Origin: Rhipicephalus microplus
Lineage: Eukaryota; Arthropoda; Arachnida; Ixodida; Ixodidae
DNA length: 64,000 nucleotides
NCBI RefSeq assembly: GCF_043290135.1
Contig: NC_134705.1
Location: 43,713,271 to 43,777,270, forward strand
Direction: 5' to 3'
The translations under genes were made by a program, and so were the position numbers. Under the pieces are notes generated by a model. The model was given only the letters and a program-made list of their open reading frames with translations. It ran no database searches and was not told the DNA's origin. Below are positions 19,771 through 31,065 of the stretch, piece after piece. Position 1 is the stretch's first letter. Each line of letters starts with the position of its first letter.

Positions 19771-21109
19771 TATGAACATCCACCAACTTGCCCAACTCAT
19801 GATTCTGCTGATGCAGATCACTGTGGAAGGCATTGTCATGCGAAGCGTTTGACATGTATACAAGTTTTACGATTCGTAAGTAAGCGAGTAGCTGTGACCG
19901 TGGCGCGTGTTCACTATGCTACATCAGGTCGACTTTGAAGCCTAACGTAGAAGGTGACAATATACGGCGTCACCATTCGCGTTCCAGCACAGTCGTTAGT
20001 GTAATCGAGGAGAAATGAAAGGTCTCACTGTCTGACAATTAGGCAATTTCCTCTACTTCAATAATTGCTATGATGGCCTCGCCTTCACAACTAGGGCCGG
20101 CACAGCACAGCTGCCACGACGCACTGCCTCTGCAAATCGCGAAAGACATGCTCATATTATAAGTCGTCTTCGTGGGCGCAATACTGTGAAGTAGAGCAAC
20201 GCTTCATTATAGGCTGCAGGGCCGTAGTGTTGCATTTGTCTGATTCATTGTTGAATAAGTTGTTATAGCAGAAAATGTAGTGCGGTGCAGCTCAACACAA
20301 CATTGGGCAACACTGGCTGAGAGTCGACCACAACTAGCCACTTAGATAAGGCACTGTTGTGCACTCGGATCTCCCACTAAAGGGCGAAATGTTGGAAGGT
20401 AAGTTTTAAATTCGGAACTCTTTTGTACAAGACTTCTTGACTGTGAATGTGTTTTGAACACTGTAGTAGTAGCCACAAGAATGTGATGGCCGCTTATTCA
20501 GTATCGTCACGTTCCTGTCGCATGTCCACTGCTGGTTGAAGGCATCTTCCAATAATCTCCAAATGTGGTCTTGCGCACATCTCTTTCAGTTGTATGAGTT
20601 TCGCTGCCACTTCTAACCGCTGCCGTTTTCCACTGCGCTTTTCATCTTTTCGTATGTATTCTGACGCTCTTACTAAGCACGGCTCAGCTCTCCTTTCATG
20701 GTGTGAGCTCTCAAGGTACATTTATTATGTACTCGTACAACGGCTACCCTATTTGTTGTCGGGTCCACTCTGCTGTTTTCCATGATACATCTCCAAGATA
20801 CGACTATCATTTTTACCTGCGAAGCTGCTTTTGCGCGGAGCTGTGTCCATCTCCTGCCGACCATCCGCTCCGCCACTACACATGCGTAAACTCTTCCCTC
20901 TCCTTACGCTCACGCTAAATAGTGGGAGGAGGCGAGAGATCACTGCCTCCTTTCAACGCTCCACTTCATTTCTCCTCTCCCGTTTATCTCTCTGACACAG
21001 CTGTGCGTTCATGTGAAATGCTGTGCTCGCTCGCTCTGTGGCACTCTCCTAGCAGCCCTAGGTGTTCCATTTGCGGCAACACGTATGGCAATACACACAA
21101 ATGGAGGGG
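19771..21109. other. No recognised gene; one unassigned 75-codon frame
   Basis: The minus-strand frame 20494-20721 encodes a charged 75-residue peptide (rich in Arg, Glu and Lys, containing 'VAAKLIQLKEMCARPHLEI'). Its composition looks more protein-like than its neighbours, but I recognise no family and see no decisive splice sites. It could be a gene fragment, a transposase remnant or chance. Nothing else in this stretch was recognised. Confidence 0.25.
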
Positions 21110-21328
21110 AGTAACGTAAGCGGTACACCACTTATACACAACTCCACACACAAATGAAATAAACACGTGGATAGTGCGCTTTTAGCGGTGAGCCGTATAT
21201 ACGTTTACTTGAGAAAACGCAGAGGTAAAGCCGGCCAGCTGTCAAGCGGAGCGAGCACGAGAAGCAACAGCACTCTTCCTCCTCTTCTTTCGCTGGTGTC
21301 CCTGCCTGTGTCATATGTCAATGCTACA
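21110..21328 (-). repeat. Element C 3' LTR (approximate)
   Basis: Lies directly after the element C pol end and polypurine run (minus 'taggggggggaggtgattt', 21329-21347). Starts TGTAGCATTGAC on the minus strand and ends near 'cttacgttact'. Its partner LTR is not in the window because element C is 5'-truncated, so the length is estimated from the end-motif. Confidence 0.5.
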
Positions 21329-21463
21329 AATCACCTCCCCCCCTAGAAAAGGAGCCATCCTGGCGACCTATGTAACGGGTGATCGTAGTGCGGCTTCAAT
21401 CGATCGACATGAACAGTCTCGCGGACGCGACGTCGTCGGTCTGTCAATGATTGAACCGGCTCA
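21329..21463 (-). pseudogene. Element C integrase C-terminal end
   Basis: The minus frame reads 'EPVQSLTDRRRVRETVHVDR' then 'LKPHYDH', the last part of a Ty3/gypsy integrase, and stops by 21320. It continues exactly the frame broken at 26677 ('SPLNYIV'), with element B between them. Confidence 0.8.
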
Positions 21464-21660
21464 ACAGCATTGCTACGTGCATGCTGCTGAACATGCACGT
21501 AGCAATAATATTATACGGGGAAACGCGCATGTGCGCATTACGAGGAAGACGAAGGGTTGTCTCCGCTCGATCGCTGGTCAACTGGTCACGTCATTACTGC
21601 TGGTTTTAAATGCATCTGATCCACAACCACGTCGATACGGCGTCTCGTCTCTTCCATAAC
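21464..21660 (+). repeat. Element B 5' LTR (shortened)
   Basis: Matches the right LTR from 'attgctacgtgcatg' onward, including 'cgaagggttgtctccgctcg' and the end 'gtctcgtctcttccataac'. The opening TGACATTATGG segment of the right LTR has no counterpart. Confidence 0.7.
21469..21506. repeat. 15-bp perfect inverted repeat at element B start
   Basis: ATTGCTACGTGCATG (21469-21483), 8-bp loop, reverse complement at 21492-21506. The right LTR keeps only the left half, so the hairpin arose in this copy or decayed in the other. Confidence 0.75.
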
Positions 21661-21795
21661 CTATTTCGTGGAGGAGAAACAATTCTCATCTTCACCACGA
21701 AGCTTTGAAGTGGCCGCACCATTTGGTCTCCGATCATAGCTACCAATGGCAACGACCCGTCAGCATCTCCATCTGGAGCTCCAGGTACTACATAC

Positions 21796-22930
21796 TTGAT
21801 GATGCCCTACCCCCGGGATCCCGGTACATTCTCCGCACAACCTGGGCTTGACGTTGACTACAGGCTCCGTATGTACGAGCATGTTAGCCATCAGACACAC
21901 CGACGGGACCCTACCATTCAATATGCTCGCCAACGTAATCTTTTACTTTGGCGGAAATCCCTCGTGTTTGGTTTGATGCCCATGAAACTGAGATCACCAG
22001 CTGAGATATCTTCAAAAAGTGACTACGCAACATCTTTGGGGACCCATCCAGTCACCAAATCGAAGCGTGAAAAGAACTCGCCAGTCATATGCAGTCCTCA
22101 ACTGAATCATCTGTATCGTACATACACGATGTGCTCGTGTTGTGCTGGGAAGTGGATGAGCAAATGATACAGAGTGACAAGGTGGGTCACATACTCAAGG
22201 GCATCACGGACTAAGCCTTCAACGTGCTCGTGTACACTAACGTCACGACATCAACGTGGTTATTTAAGAAAGCCGCCGCTTCGAAATGGCCAAAAGTCGC
22301 CATGTGCTGCCTCAATTCACGCGGCTACCAAACACTGCTGTTACATCTACCTGCACCGATCTCAGTGCCGCATCACCCATGCAGGAGAACGTGACACGTA
22401 TAGTTCGACGGGAGCTTGAGGCGTCTCAAGTGTGGCGCCATTTCTTTCACTTCCACTCGACCATGGCACAGCACAAACGCCTCCGGCGGTCTGTGTTAAA
22501 CAAGCCGTCGTGAGGCGAGAAATTTCAAAGATCCCTTTTCCTGTGGCCTGCTCTGTCTCCTGACCCGCCTCCAGACCGATGACAATAAATGCACCGCGCC
22601 ATGACTCATATTTTCTTCCGCAATCGCGCGATCCGATGGAATGAATAATCGCAGACTACAAACCGATGTGCCTCCGCTGTCACCAAGATGGCCATAGCTC
22701 CCGCTACTTCCGCAGCAATCGGACGCCCCCAAACTTGAGCCCATTTTCCTCTTCTCGCCCATACGACGACTCCCGTCGGTATTCACCCAGTCATGTGTAT
22801 CCTACTTCCGACGTCCCTAGCAGCCGCTCCACCGCTCGTTGGCCGTCACCTCAACGCCGCCATTCCCCATCGCCCCAACCACGCCGCTATCCATCGCCGG
22901 TCAACTATGGATCCTCTCGAACGTAAAACT
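21796..22930 (+). pseudogene. Element B gag
   Basis: Frames broken repeatedly. Capsid-like pieces include an 'LGGNPRVWFDAHETEITSWD' style segment (21945-22010) and 'KVGHILKGITD' (22180-22215). The nucleocapsid knuckle at 22669-22710 reads CLRCHQDGHSSRYF, where the final Cys of CCHC is Phe. A Ser/Pro/Arg-rich tail follows. Confidence 0.7.
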
Positions 22931-23012
22931 AGATCATGCAGCTCCGGGGGGTAGTGCTGCATCAAGTGTGACTGATCCGAATCCTCCGTTGACGCTCCCC
23001 ACTTATTCGAAC

Positions 23013-23543
23013 ATGATTGAGGTGTATGTGGACGATAATTCTTTGTCGGCGTTTGACGATACCGGAGCTCAAGTGTCCATAATGAGTGCTCATCTGTTTC
23101 GCTCACTCAAAACATTCATCACCCCTGCAGTGACTAAAGCTCCATGTGTCGCTGATGGTGAAACTGTGACCATCGCTGGAATGTGTACCGCTTGTGTTAG
23201 CATCGCCGGCTACCATAACCCCGTTTTGTTTACGTTGCGTGAAAATTACCCTCACGACCTTATCTTTGATATAGACATCTTATCGACGAATTCTGCTCTG
23301 ATCGATTATGCCACTGGTACTCTGTGCATAGAACTTCCTCTTTTTCCGGATTCTCATCCCGAACTCCCGAACAGCTTCTGCACTACCGACTTCTTCCGAA
23401 TACCACCTAAAGCTCCCACATTTGTTGAAATGACAATGCCCTCTCCAATGCACGACGGAGATTCTATTGTGACGCCGATTCCTGATGTTCTCCTGGAACG
23501 TGACATTACTGTCCCACTTTTCGTCGTAAACATGGTCTCTAAT
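23013..23543 (+). pseudogene. Element B aspartic protease
   Basis: Open for about 177 codons: 'MIEVYVDDNSLSAFDDTGAQ' with the catalytic DTG followed by 'VSIMSAHLFRSL', and the distal 'DLIFDIDIL' in place of the usual ILGxDFL. The best-kept coding part of element B. Confidence 0.8.
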
Positions 23544-23889
23544 TGAACATATTTACCTGTTATCAATTTCAGTTTCATAAAGCAAGTGCTACCTCAAGCA
23601 ATTTTTGGTCGCCATGCTAAGACCCCCAATTGACGACCACGTCACCTGTTTTACGGCAGGCGTATGTCCTGAATACGCATGTAACCCACAAGTTGTCACG
23701 TGCCTCGATGCGACCTTACGCTCCATGATCGCTCCGGACTTTAAACCTGAGTAGTCAGCCGCGCCACGCCGCCTTCTGGCTTCATTACACGACATATTCG
23801 ACATCAACAACCCTTTTATTCAACAACCGACATATTCATCAACCGACATCAACAACCGACATATTCGACATCAACAACCGGCTTGACTT

Positions 23890-25180
23890 CACTCGTCAAG
23901 CACCGCATTACCGCAGGTATTTTCCCATTCATCGCCGACCATACCTGGTGTCTGCCCCCGAGCGTAAGATAATTGAACAATAAGTCACGAAGATCCTAGC
24001 CAAAAAGATCATTGAACCCTTTTCGAGCCCCTGGGCGTCCTCTGTTGTCCTCGTTAAAAAGAAAGAGGACACGTGGCGCTTCTAAGTTGATTACCGCCAT
24101 ATGAATAGAATCACGAAGAAGGACGTTTACACTTTGCCCCGCATCGATGACGCTCTCGATTGTCTCCACGGTGCCCGATACGTTTCTTCATTAGACCTAC
24201 GTTGCGGCTATTGGAAGATTGCTGTCGACCAAAAAGACCAAGAAAATACTGAGTTTGTAACTCCAGATGACCTATGCTAGTTCAAAGTCATGCCGTTTGG
24301 GCTATGCAACGCCCCAACCACGTTTGAGCGCATGATGGACTCTCTGCAACAAGGGTTCAACTGGTCAACATGTCTTTGTTATCTTGACGATGTACTTGTA
24401 TATTCCCCAACATTTGAGACCCACCTTCAGCGTGTGTCAGCTATTATCGACATCTTCCGCGCAGCAGGCATTCAATTAAACTCGTCGAAGCGCCACTTCG
24501 GACACCGGCAAAGTACAGCGTTGGGCCACCTTGTCGACGCATCAGATGTGCAGCCGGACCCGGAGAAAACTCGTGCAGTCACCAGTTTTCCTGTACCCAA
24601 GTCTGTCAAATGTGTCCGAAGCATTGTAGGACCTTGCTCCTATTTTAGAAGGTTCGTAAAAGATTTCGCAACTACCGCTTGACCCCTCACTGAGCTTCTG
24701 AAGAAAGAAGTTACTTTTACGTGTGTACCGACCAAGCTACTACTTTTTATCACCTAATTGCGCTACTGACGAATCCGCCTATACTAGCTTTATCTGACCC
24801 ATCCGCTCCGACAAAGGTTCGAACTGATGCTAGTGGTCACGGGATTGGTGCCGTCTTAGCCCAACGCCAACGGGGACATGACTGAGTTATCGCCTACACT
24901 AGCCACCTCCTCACAGCTGCTGAGCGCATCTATTTCGTGAATGTCTTGCTGTCGTTTCGGCAGTCTCAAAGTTCTGCCCATATTTGTATGGCACAAATTT
25001 CTCTGTAATAACTGACCATCATGTGCTATAATGGCTTACGTCACTGAAGGATCTCGCAGGCTGGCTTGGGTGCTGCGCTCTGTCACTGCAAGAGTATACC
25101 TACACGGTGACGTGCAAGCCCGGATGCGTACATCAGGACGCAGACTGCCTGTCCCGCTACCTGGTCAATAAATCGAGTAC
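23890..25180 (+). pseudogene. Element B reverse transcriptase and RNase H
   Basis: RT pieces: 'FSSPWASSVVLVKKKEDTWR' followed by a stop (24084-24086), 'FVTPDD' followed by a stop near 24276, then the open segment 24290-24682 with 'MPFGLCNAPTTFERMMDSL' and 'CYLDDVLVYSPTF' (active site intact). RNase H shows 'RTDASGHGIGAVLAQRQRG' (24828-24885) and 'DADCLSRY'. Multiple stops and frame changes. Confidence 0.8.
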
Positions 25181-25379
25181 TATGCCTGACACCGAGACCA
25201 ACCCTTGCGTCTTTTTCCTTTCGCAAATGACATACATCGGTGACGAGCAGCACCGTGATGCGTCCTTACGTGCTATTTCCGATCAGTCCCATCGCTCATT
25301 CGTGCTCCGCGATGGTGTATTATATCTCAAATATTTTGAGCCGGATAGACCACCCCTGCTGCTTTTCATTCCAAAACAC

Positions 25380-26290
25380 CTTCACTTGGAAGTTCTACAT
25401 GTTACTTCATGACCTCCCGACTGCTGGTCACCTTGGTGTGTCACGCACTTACGACCGAATATACCGACGCTTCTTCTGACCAGGGCTTGCGCGCTCAGTC
25501 AGAAGATCGTTGCGGCTTGGGAGAAATGTCAGCGCCGCAAAACGCCATCGACACTTCCCACCGGACACCTTCAACCACTTGACATTCCGTCAGAACCGTT
25601 CTTCCATGTTGGCTTGGACCTACTTGGCCCTTTCCTCTCGTCTTCCTTGAGTAACAAGCGGATAGCTGTGGCAACCGACTACGCCACGCGTTATGCCATC
25701 ACACGAGCTTTTCCAACGAGCTGCGTCCCAGATGTCGCCGACTTCCTCTTCAAGGACGTGATTTTGCAGCACGAAGCCCCACAACAGCTGCTTACAGACC
25801 ATGCCGCACCTTTTTGTCGAAGATCATAGCCGACATCTTGCAGTCTTGTGAAACGAAACACAAGCTGACTACGTCATACCATCCGCAGACCAGTGGACTC
25901 ACTGAGCGTCTAAGTTTAACTCTTACAGACGTGCTTGCTAAGTATGTTTCTACCAACCACACCGACTGGGATCTTGCGTTGCCGCACGTCACATTTGCCA
26001 ATAATTCGTCGCGCCATGACACCACCAGTTACTCCATTTTTCATGATGTTTGGCCGAAAACCACCATTGCCTCTAGACACCGTCATACCATCCCCTGCAG
26101 TACCGACCAGTGAATACGCCACGGACGCTATCAGTCGGGCCGCTCACGCGTGCGAAATCATCGTACTCGCATTCTGACCTCTCAAAAGAAACAACGGCGT
26201 CTGTATGATCAACGACACCACGACGTACACTTTTCGCCCGGTTCTTTGGTCCTGCTCTAATCTCCGACCCGTCGAGTTGGCCTGTGGGAA
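25380..26290 (+). pseudogene. Element B integrase
   Basis: Zinc-binding part near 25390-25540 ('GHLGVSRTYDRIYRRFF' then a stop), core 25614-25829 with 'MDLLGPFLSSSLSNKR', frame change near 25815, then 'YHPQTSGLTERLSLTLTDVL' (catalytic Glu) and a decayed C-terminus to about 26290. Confidence 0.78.
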
Positions 26291-26450
26291 AAACTGCTTA
26301 CTCACTAGACAGGTCTATACCGAGTCCTTCGTGTGGTTACTCTTGTGACATATGAAATTTCTCCTGTCACCCGTCGCCTTCATGTGCCCCACAGGCTACC
26401 GATATTGTACGAGTTGCGTGCTAGGAGCCCTACCACCTTCCCATTGAGGT

Positions 26451-26676
26451 TGACATTATGGCGGCAGATGCATCGACGCCGCGCTTCTGCCGCCGGGGAT
26501 TATGCTTCGTGCATGCATATTGATATTATAGAGGGCGACGCGTGTGTGTGCCTTACGAGGCAGACGAAGGGTTGTCTCCCCTCAATCGCCGGTCGACCGG
26601 TCGCGCAATTACTGCTGATTTTAAATACATCTCATCCACAGTCTCGTCAATACGGTGTCTCGTCTTTTCCATAACA
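26451..26676 (+). repeat. Element B 3' LTR
   Basis: 226 bp, TGACATTATGG ... CCATAACA, preceded by a short purine run (cattgaggt). Matches 21464-21660 over its distal three quarters. Confidence 0.78.
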
Positions 26677-27430
26677 ATATAGTTAAGTGGTGAGGCCTGA
26701 CGTAGGGCTCTGTAGGGGCCTTCGTATTTCGGCCGTAGCTTGGTGGAAACACCAGGAACAGATGAGAGAACCCAAAGCCTTACCAGCGTGTCAGACGAAT
26801 ATGACTGAGAAGACAGGTTTTCTTCATGACGGCCCTTCTGGTAGGCTTGATCTTGTGCAGTTAAGAAACGTGCGAGTTGCCTTCATTTTTCCGCATAGGT
26901 GGCGACTTCGGATAGAGTTGTGGATTCCGAATCGTCCGGACGATACCAGAGAATGGTGTCCATGAATAAGGAAGGTTCACGCCCGAAGAGGAGGAAGAAC
27001 GGAGATAATCTTGTCGTAGACTGAGTGGCGCTGTTGTAAGCGTAAATTACAAACGGGAGTTTGCTGTCCCAGTTGGTGTGGTCAGCAAACACGTACATGG
27101 ATAACTTGTCGCCCAGTGAGTGGTTAAACCGTTCAGTCTTTCTATTAGCTTGTGGATGGTACGCGCTGGTTGTCCGATGCGCTACGTTGCATTTACGAAG
27201 TAGGGCGTGCACGGCTTCGGAGAGAAACGTACGTCCGCAGTCGCTGTGTAGCTCACGAGGCGCACCACAGCGTAGAACAAGATTGTGAAGGATAAATGAG
27301 CCAACTTTACGGAATGGCAGCGCAGCAGTTTCAGCATAGCGTGTCAAGTGATCAATGGCGACAATTACCCAGCGGTTCCCGTGAGGTGTGTAGGGAAGGG
27401 GACCGTACAAATCGATTCTGATACGGTCGA
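26677..27430 (-). pseudogene. Element C integrase (main part)
   Basis: The minus frame 26883-27410 covers the core: 'HGNRWVIVAIDHLTRYAETA', 'LHSDCGRTFLSEA' (second Asp) and 'YHPQANRKTERFNHSL' (Glu). The C-terminal 'LRPKYEGPYRALRQASPLNY' (GPY/F module) runs up to 26677, where element B interrupts it; the last ~45 codons are at 21329-21463. Confidence 0.85.
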
Positions 27431-27589
27431 AAGGTCGGGAGAGGAAACGCAGCGGCTACAGTTGTTCATTGGCTATGTGTGGTGGGAGTTTTCAGCGTTG
27501 AAACTTTGAACGCGAACGCACGTACTGTCGAATAAAGTGGTACATTCTGCGCCAATATTACCACAGCCGAAGGCGTCCATACGTTTTTA

Positions 27590-29400
27590 TCACACCGGCG
27601 TGGCCGCATTGATGATCTGCGTGTAAGGAGTCACAAATGTCAGCACGTAGGTGGCGAGAAATCTCAAGCAACAACTTGCGGTCGTCAGAAAGGTAGTTGC
27701 GGCGGTACAGGAGTCCATCGCGGATGGTGAAGTGTCGAACTGTGCGTCGCCGTGAACGACTGGTGGTAACTTTAGACGGCTGAGACAGTCACTCATAGAG
27801 ACTATCCAAGCATCTTGGCGCTGCTCGTAAGGCATGTCAGTATACAAAAGGGCCGCACAATCGAGGCTGGAAACAGAAGCACTTCTATGTTTATGGGGAA
27901 GTTGAGAGTGGGAAATAGTGTCGGCATCTGAATGTCTGCGGCCTGACCTGTAGACGACAGGGATATCATGGTCACGGAGGCGTAATGCTCAACGAGCGAG
28001 ATGATCAGATGGGTCTTTTAGTGACGATAGCCAGCAGAGAGCGTTGTCATCAGTCGCGACGTCAAATGGACAGCCATAGACGTAGGGATGAAATTTTGTG
28101 ATTGCCCAAACGATGGCCAGACATTTCTTTTCTGTGACTGAGTAATTCTCTTCAGCCCTAGTAAGAGCCCGAATGGCATAAGAAACGACATACTCGTCGA
28201 AGCCTTACTTGCGTTGAGCATGCGTAGTGTCAAGGCCGACTCCACTAGCTTCGGTGTAGATTTCGGTAGGCGGGTCTGAATCAAAGTGACATAGAATCGG
28301 TAGAGATGTAAGCAAATGACGTAGTTTCGCGAATATGTTTTCGCAAACGGAAGACCACGCCGTAATGCTGTCGCTGTATGAAAGTAGCCGTGTTAAAGAG
28401 GCCATGACCAATGTCAAATTACGGACAAATCGAGGAAAGGACGAACATAAGACGATAAAGCTCCTGTGTTCCTTCAGTGTCAATGGCTTCGGAAACTGGG
28501 CGATGGCATGGAGTTTTCCAGGGTCAGGTAGAATACCGTTCTTGCTGACAACATTCCCTAGGATGGTGAGCTTCTGGGCGGCAAAATTGCACTTTTGCAA
28601 ATTTAGTTGGAGCCCAGCATGTGTGAAGCAATCCAGGACACTTGCGAGGCACAGAAGATGGGTATTAAAGTCTTTCGAAAAAACTACGACGTCGTTCAGA
28701 TAGCAAAGACACGTCTGCCATTGGAGGCCTCGAAGTATGTTGTCCATCAGGCGCTCGAAGGTGGCAGGGGCGTTGCAAAGGCCGAACGAAATCACGCTAA
28801 ACTCGTACAAGCCGTCCAGAGTCACGCATGTTTTGGTGCGGTCAGCTTCATCCACGGGTGCCTGCCAGTATCCCGATCGAACATCAGGCGAGAAAAAGAA
28901 CTCTGCTTTTTTCAAATAGTCGAGAGCGTCGTCATTTCCGGGGAGCGAATCTTTGCGCGTGATCTTGTTACGGCTCCTTCGCGCCACACAGAATTTCATG
29001 CTCCCGTCCTTCTTTTTCACCAGTACCACCGGCGAGACCCACGAACTGTAGGACGGCTGTATGACGCCATGATCGAGCATATCAGACACTTGATCGTCAA
29101 TAACTTGGCGTTCAATGTGAGAGACCCGGTATGGACGCTGACGTAGTTGACGCAGTGTTGCGTGGATGCTGGTGTCAATACGACGAACAATTGCAGATGT
29201 TCGGCCCAGGTTAGCTTTGTTTGAAGTCCAAAGATGTCCGGAAACGGTCGAGAAGTGTAAATAGTTGGGTTCGTTAGACAACAGGAAGGTCTCAATTAAT
29301 CGATGACAGGAAGGCGCCTAGAGAACACGTTGTGGGCGTGAGAACGGGAGTAATACTGGTGATCTGAAGGCTTGTTGCGTCATCGGGTAGTTGACTGATG
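27590..29400 (-). pseudogene. Element C reverse transcriptase and RNase H
   Basis: RT is open over 28205-29281: 'YSSWVSPVVLVKKKDGSMKF', 'FFSPDVRSGYWQAPV' (motif A Asp kept), 'SFGLCNAPATFERLMDNIL' and 'CYLNDVVVFSKDF'. In the last, the first Asp of the YLDD site reads Asn. RNase H begins 'EIYTEASGVGLD' (Glu in place of the first Asp) and continues through breaks to 'SDADTISHSQ' near 27900. Protease and gag are not present; similarity ends near 29400. Confidence 0.8.
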
Positions 29401-29688
29401 CAAGCACATTTAATGCCACAACATTAAATAAAAATGTAAATGCGAACGAACACTGGCGTTTCTTCGCATCCCCACACGGTTCTCTTTAGCGCGAAATGGT
29501 GTACTCAACTCATCACACGCCTCACAGCTCATAGCTCCTTCTCAACTTATTCTGTAGGTTTTTGCATCACATGTTAGAAGTGTCAAATTACAGTGGTAGT
29601 TAACTTCCTGCTTCATAGACCATGTTAAGTTATCAGACACGAGTTCAGAATGTCTTCCGTATGTGCACCAGCCTATCCCTATTTCGCT

Positions 29689-29821
29689 TGTTGTAGGCCC
29701 GTGTACTCAGATTTGGGTGCACGTTAAAGAACCCCAGGTGGTCAAAATTTCCGGAGCCCTCCACTATGGCGTCTCTCATAATCAAATGGTGGTTTTGGGA
29801 CGTTAAACCCCACAAATCAAT
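29689..29821 (+). mobile_element. SINE (Ruka-like), 5'-truncated, 15-bp TSD
   Basis: Starts at 'gttgtaggcccgtgtactca' and ends 'ttaaaccccacaaatcaat'. TATCCCTATTTCGCT flanks it at 29674-29688 and 29822-29836. Confidence 0.93.
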
Positions 29822-29836
29822 TATCCCTATTTCGCT

Positions 29837-30617
29837 GTGGATTTTCTTTACATTAGTGGGTTTCTCTGCTAATCTTTAACCTAGGTTTACCCACACTTTG
29901 GCTGCTGCAACGTTCCGGTTCTCCATCGCGAATGTTTGCTCTGCCACTTGACAAGCAAGGTGCTTTCATTACCTTGCGCTGCATATTCATCTTCATGTCA
30001 CTTTGACACTTCCTAGGCTTTCCTCAGTGATAATTTTCTTTTTGTAGTGCATTGCCGTCACTGAATTATTTTATGATCTCAACGAAGGTACTGGTATCTC
30101 TACCGAATCTGATGCCGTTTTTCAATGCACGAGCTCCACATGCTGGGGTCTTTTCTGTTCGGCAATGTTCTCAATCATATGATACATAAAAGGGCTATCT
30201 GTGGCAAAGATCACCCTTTCCTGACGTCGGCTTGTTCTTTTGGTTGATTAAAGTCAAGAGTGACTTCTATGCCATTCAAAACTATCTTCGTACGGGAATG
30301 TGTACATTATGAACAGAGAACGTTAATTAGCCTGTGGTAAATTATTTCCCATTTCAAGTACCACCAAGTCTTTGGCACTAGCTGGTACTTGAGAAGACAC
30401 AAAACTAACTACTCAAATGAACACTAGACATTAATGGATATCAGCTTGCACGGTGAGCTAAACACAAAAGCTTTGTTGCGCCGTTATATTACCATCATGC
30501 ACAGTGCGCGACGATAAGCTTATCTGCGGTAACAAAACCTACTTATTTGGTCATCCTACTCAGACATTTGTCGAGCACAAACATTAGCAATCAGCAAAGC
30601 AAGTTGGCAACCAAGTT
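29837..30617. other. No gene seen
   Basis: AT-rich, stops in all frames, nothing recognised. Confidence 0.4.
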
Positions 30618-30682
30618 AACTGTAAAGAATTGATGCATCATGTTTAGGCGTCTTAAACATGATGCATCAATTCTTTACAGTT
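30618..30682. repeat. Perfect 29-bp inverted repeat (hairpin)
   Basis: 30618-30646 and 30654-30682 are exact reverse complements around a 7-base loop (GGCGTCT). RNA from either strand would form an uninterrupted 29-bp stem. No SINE or TIR family recognised. It could be a very young snap-back insertion, a MITE remnant or a small-RNA precursor. Confidence 0.85.
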
Positions 30683-31063
30683 ATATCCGTAGTCTTATAG
30701 CTAAACGTGACGCCATAAGCGGCCCTTTTCGTCCTCTTCCAGTAATGTCGTACCATTCACCGAAACATGGTTCATTTCTTTGATCTCAAACGCTCTGCTC
30801 TTTCCCAGCCTGCCTGAGTTTGACATCTTCTGCAAAGATAGGGACAACACTTGTGGTACTGGTGTACTGATAGCTACTAATCGTCATTTACAATGTTTCC
30901 TTGTAAGCGTGCAAACACCTTTCGAAATTTTGTGGGCTTGCAGTCACGCAGCTTCACCATGCGCGCTCATTGGCGTCTGTTCCCGTTCACCCAGTTCTGA
31001 GAGCTTCTTTGCACTCGATTTTAATGACGTAATACACAAGATAAAGCTTGCTAATCCTAATAC
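30683..31063. other. No gene confirmed
   Basis: The plus frame 30780-31070 (96 codons) reads 'DNTCGTGVLIATNRHLQCFL', which recalls LINE endonuclease segments, but too little is kept to assign it. Confidence 0.3.
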
Positions 31064-31065
31064 TC

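Larger units (their letters stand above)
21464..26676 (+). mobile_element. Ty3/gypsy element B, nested inside element C
   Basis: About 5.2 kb in plus orientation with related direct terminal repeats (21464-21660 and 26451-26676). It carries gag, PR, RT, RNase H and INT in canonical order, all heavily decayed. It splits the integrase of element C: joining the two flanks and counting AAC/AACA once gives an open element C frame. The left LTR seems to lack the first ~50 bp present in the right one, so the left end may be altered. Confidence 0.82.
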
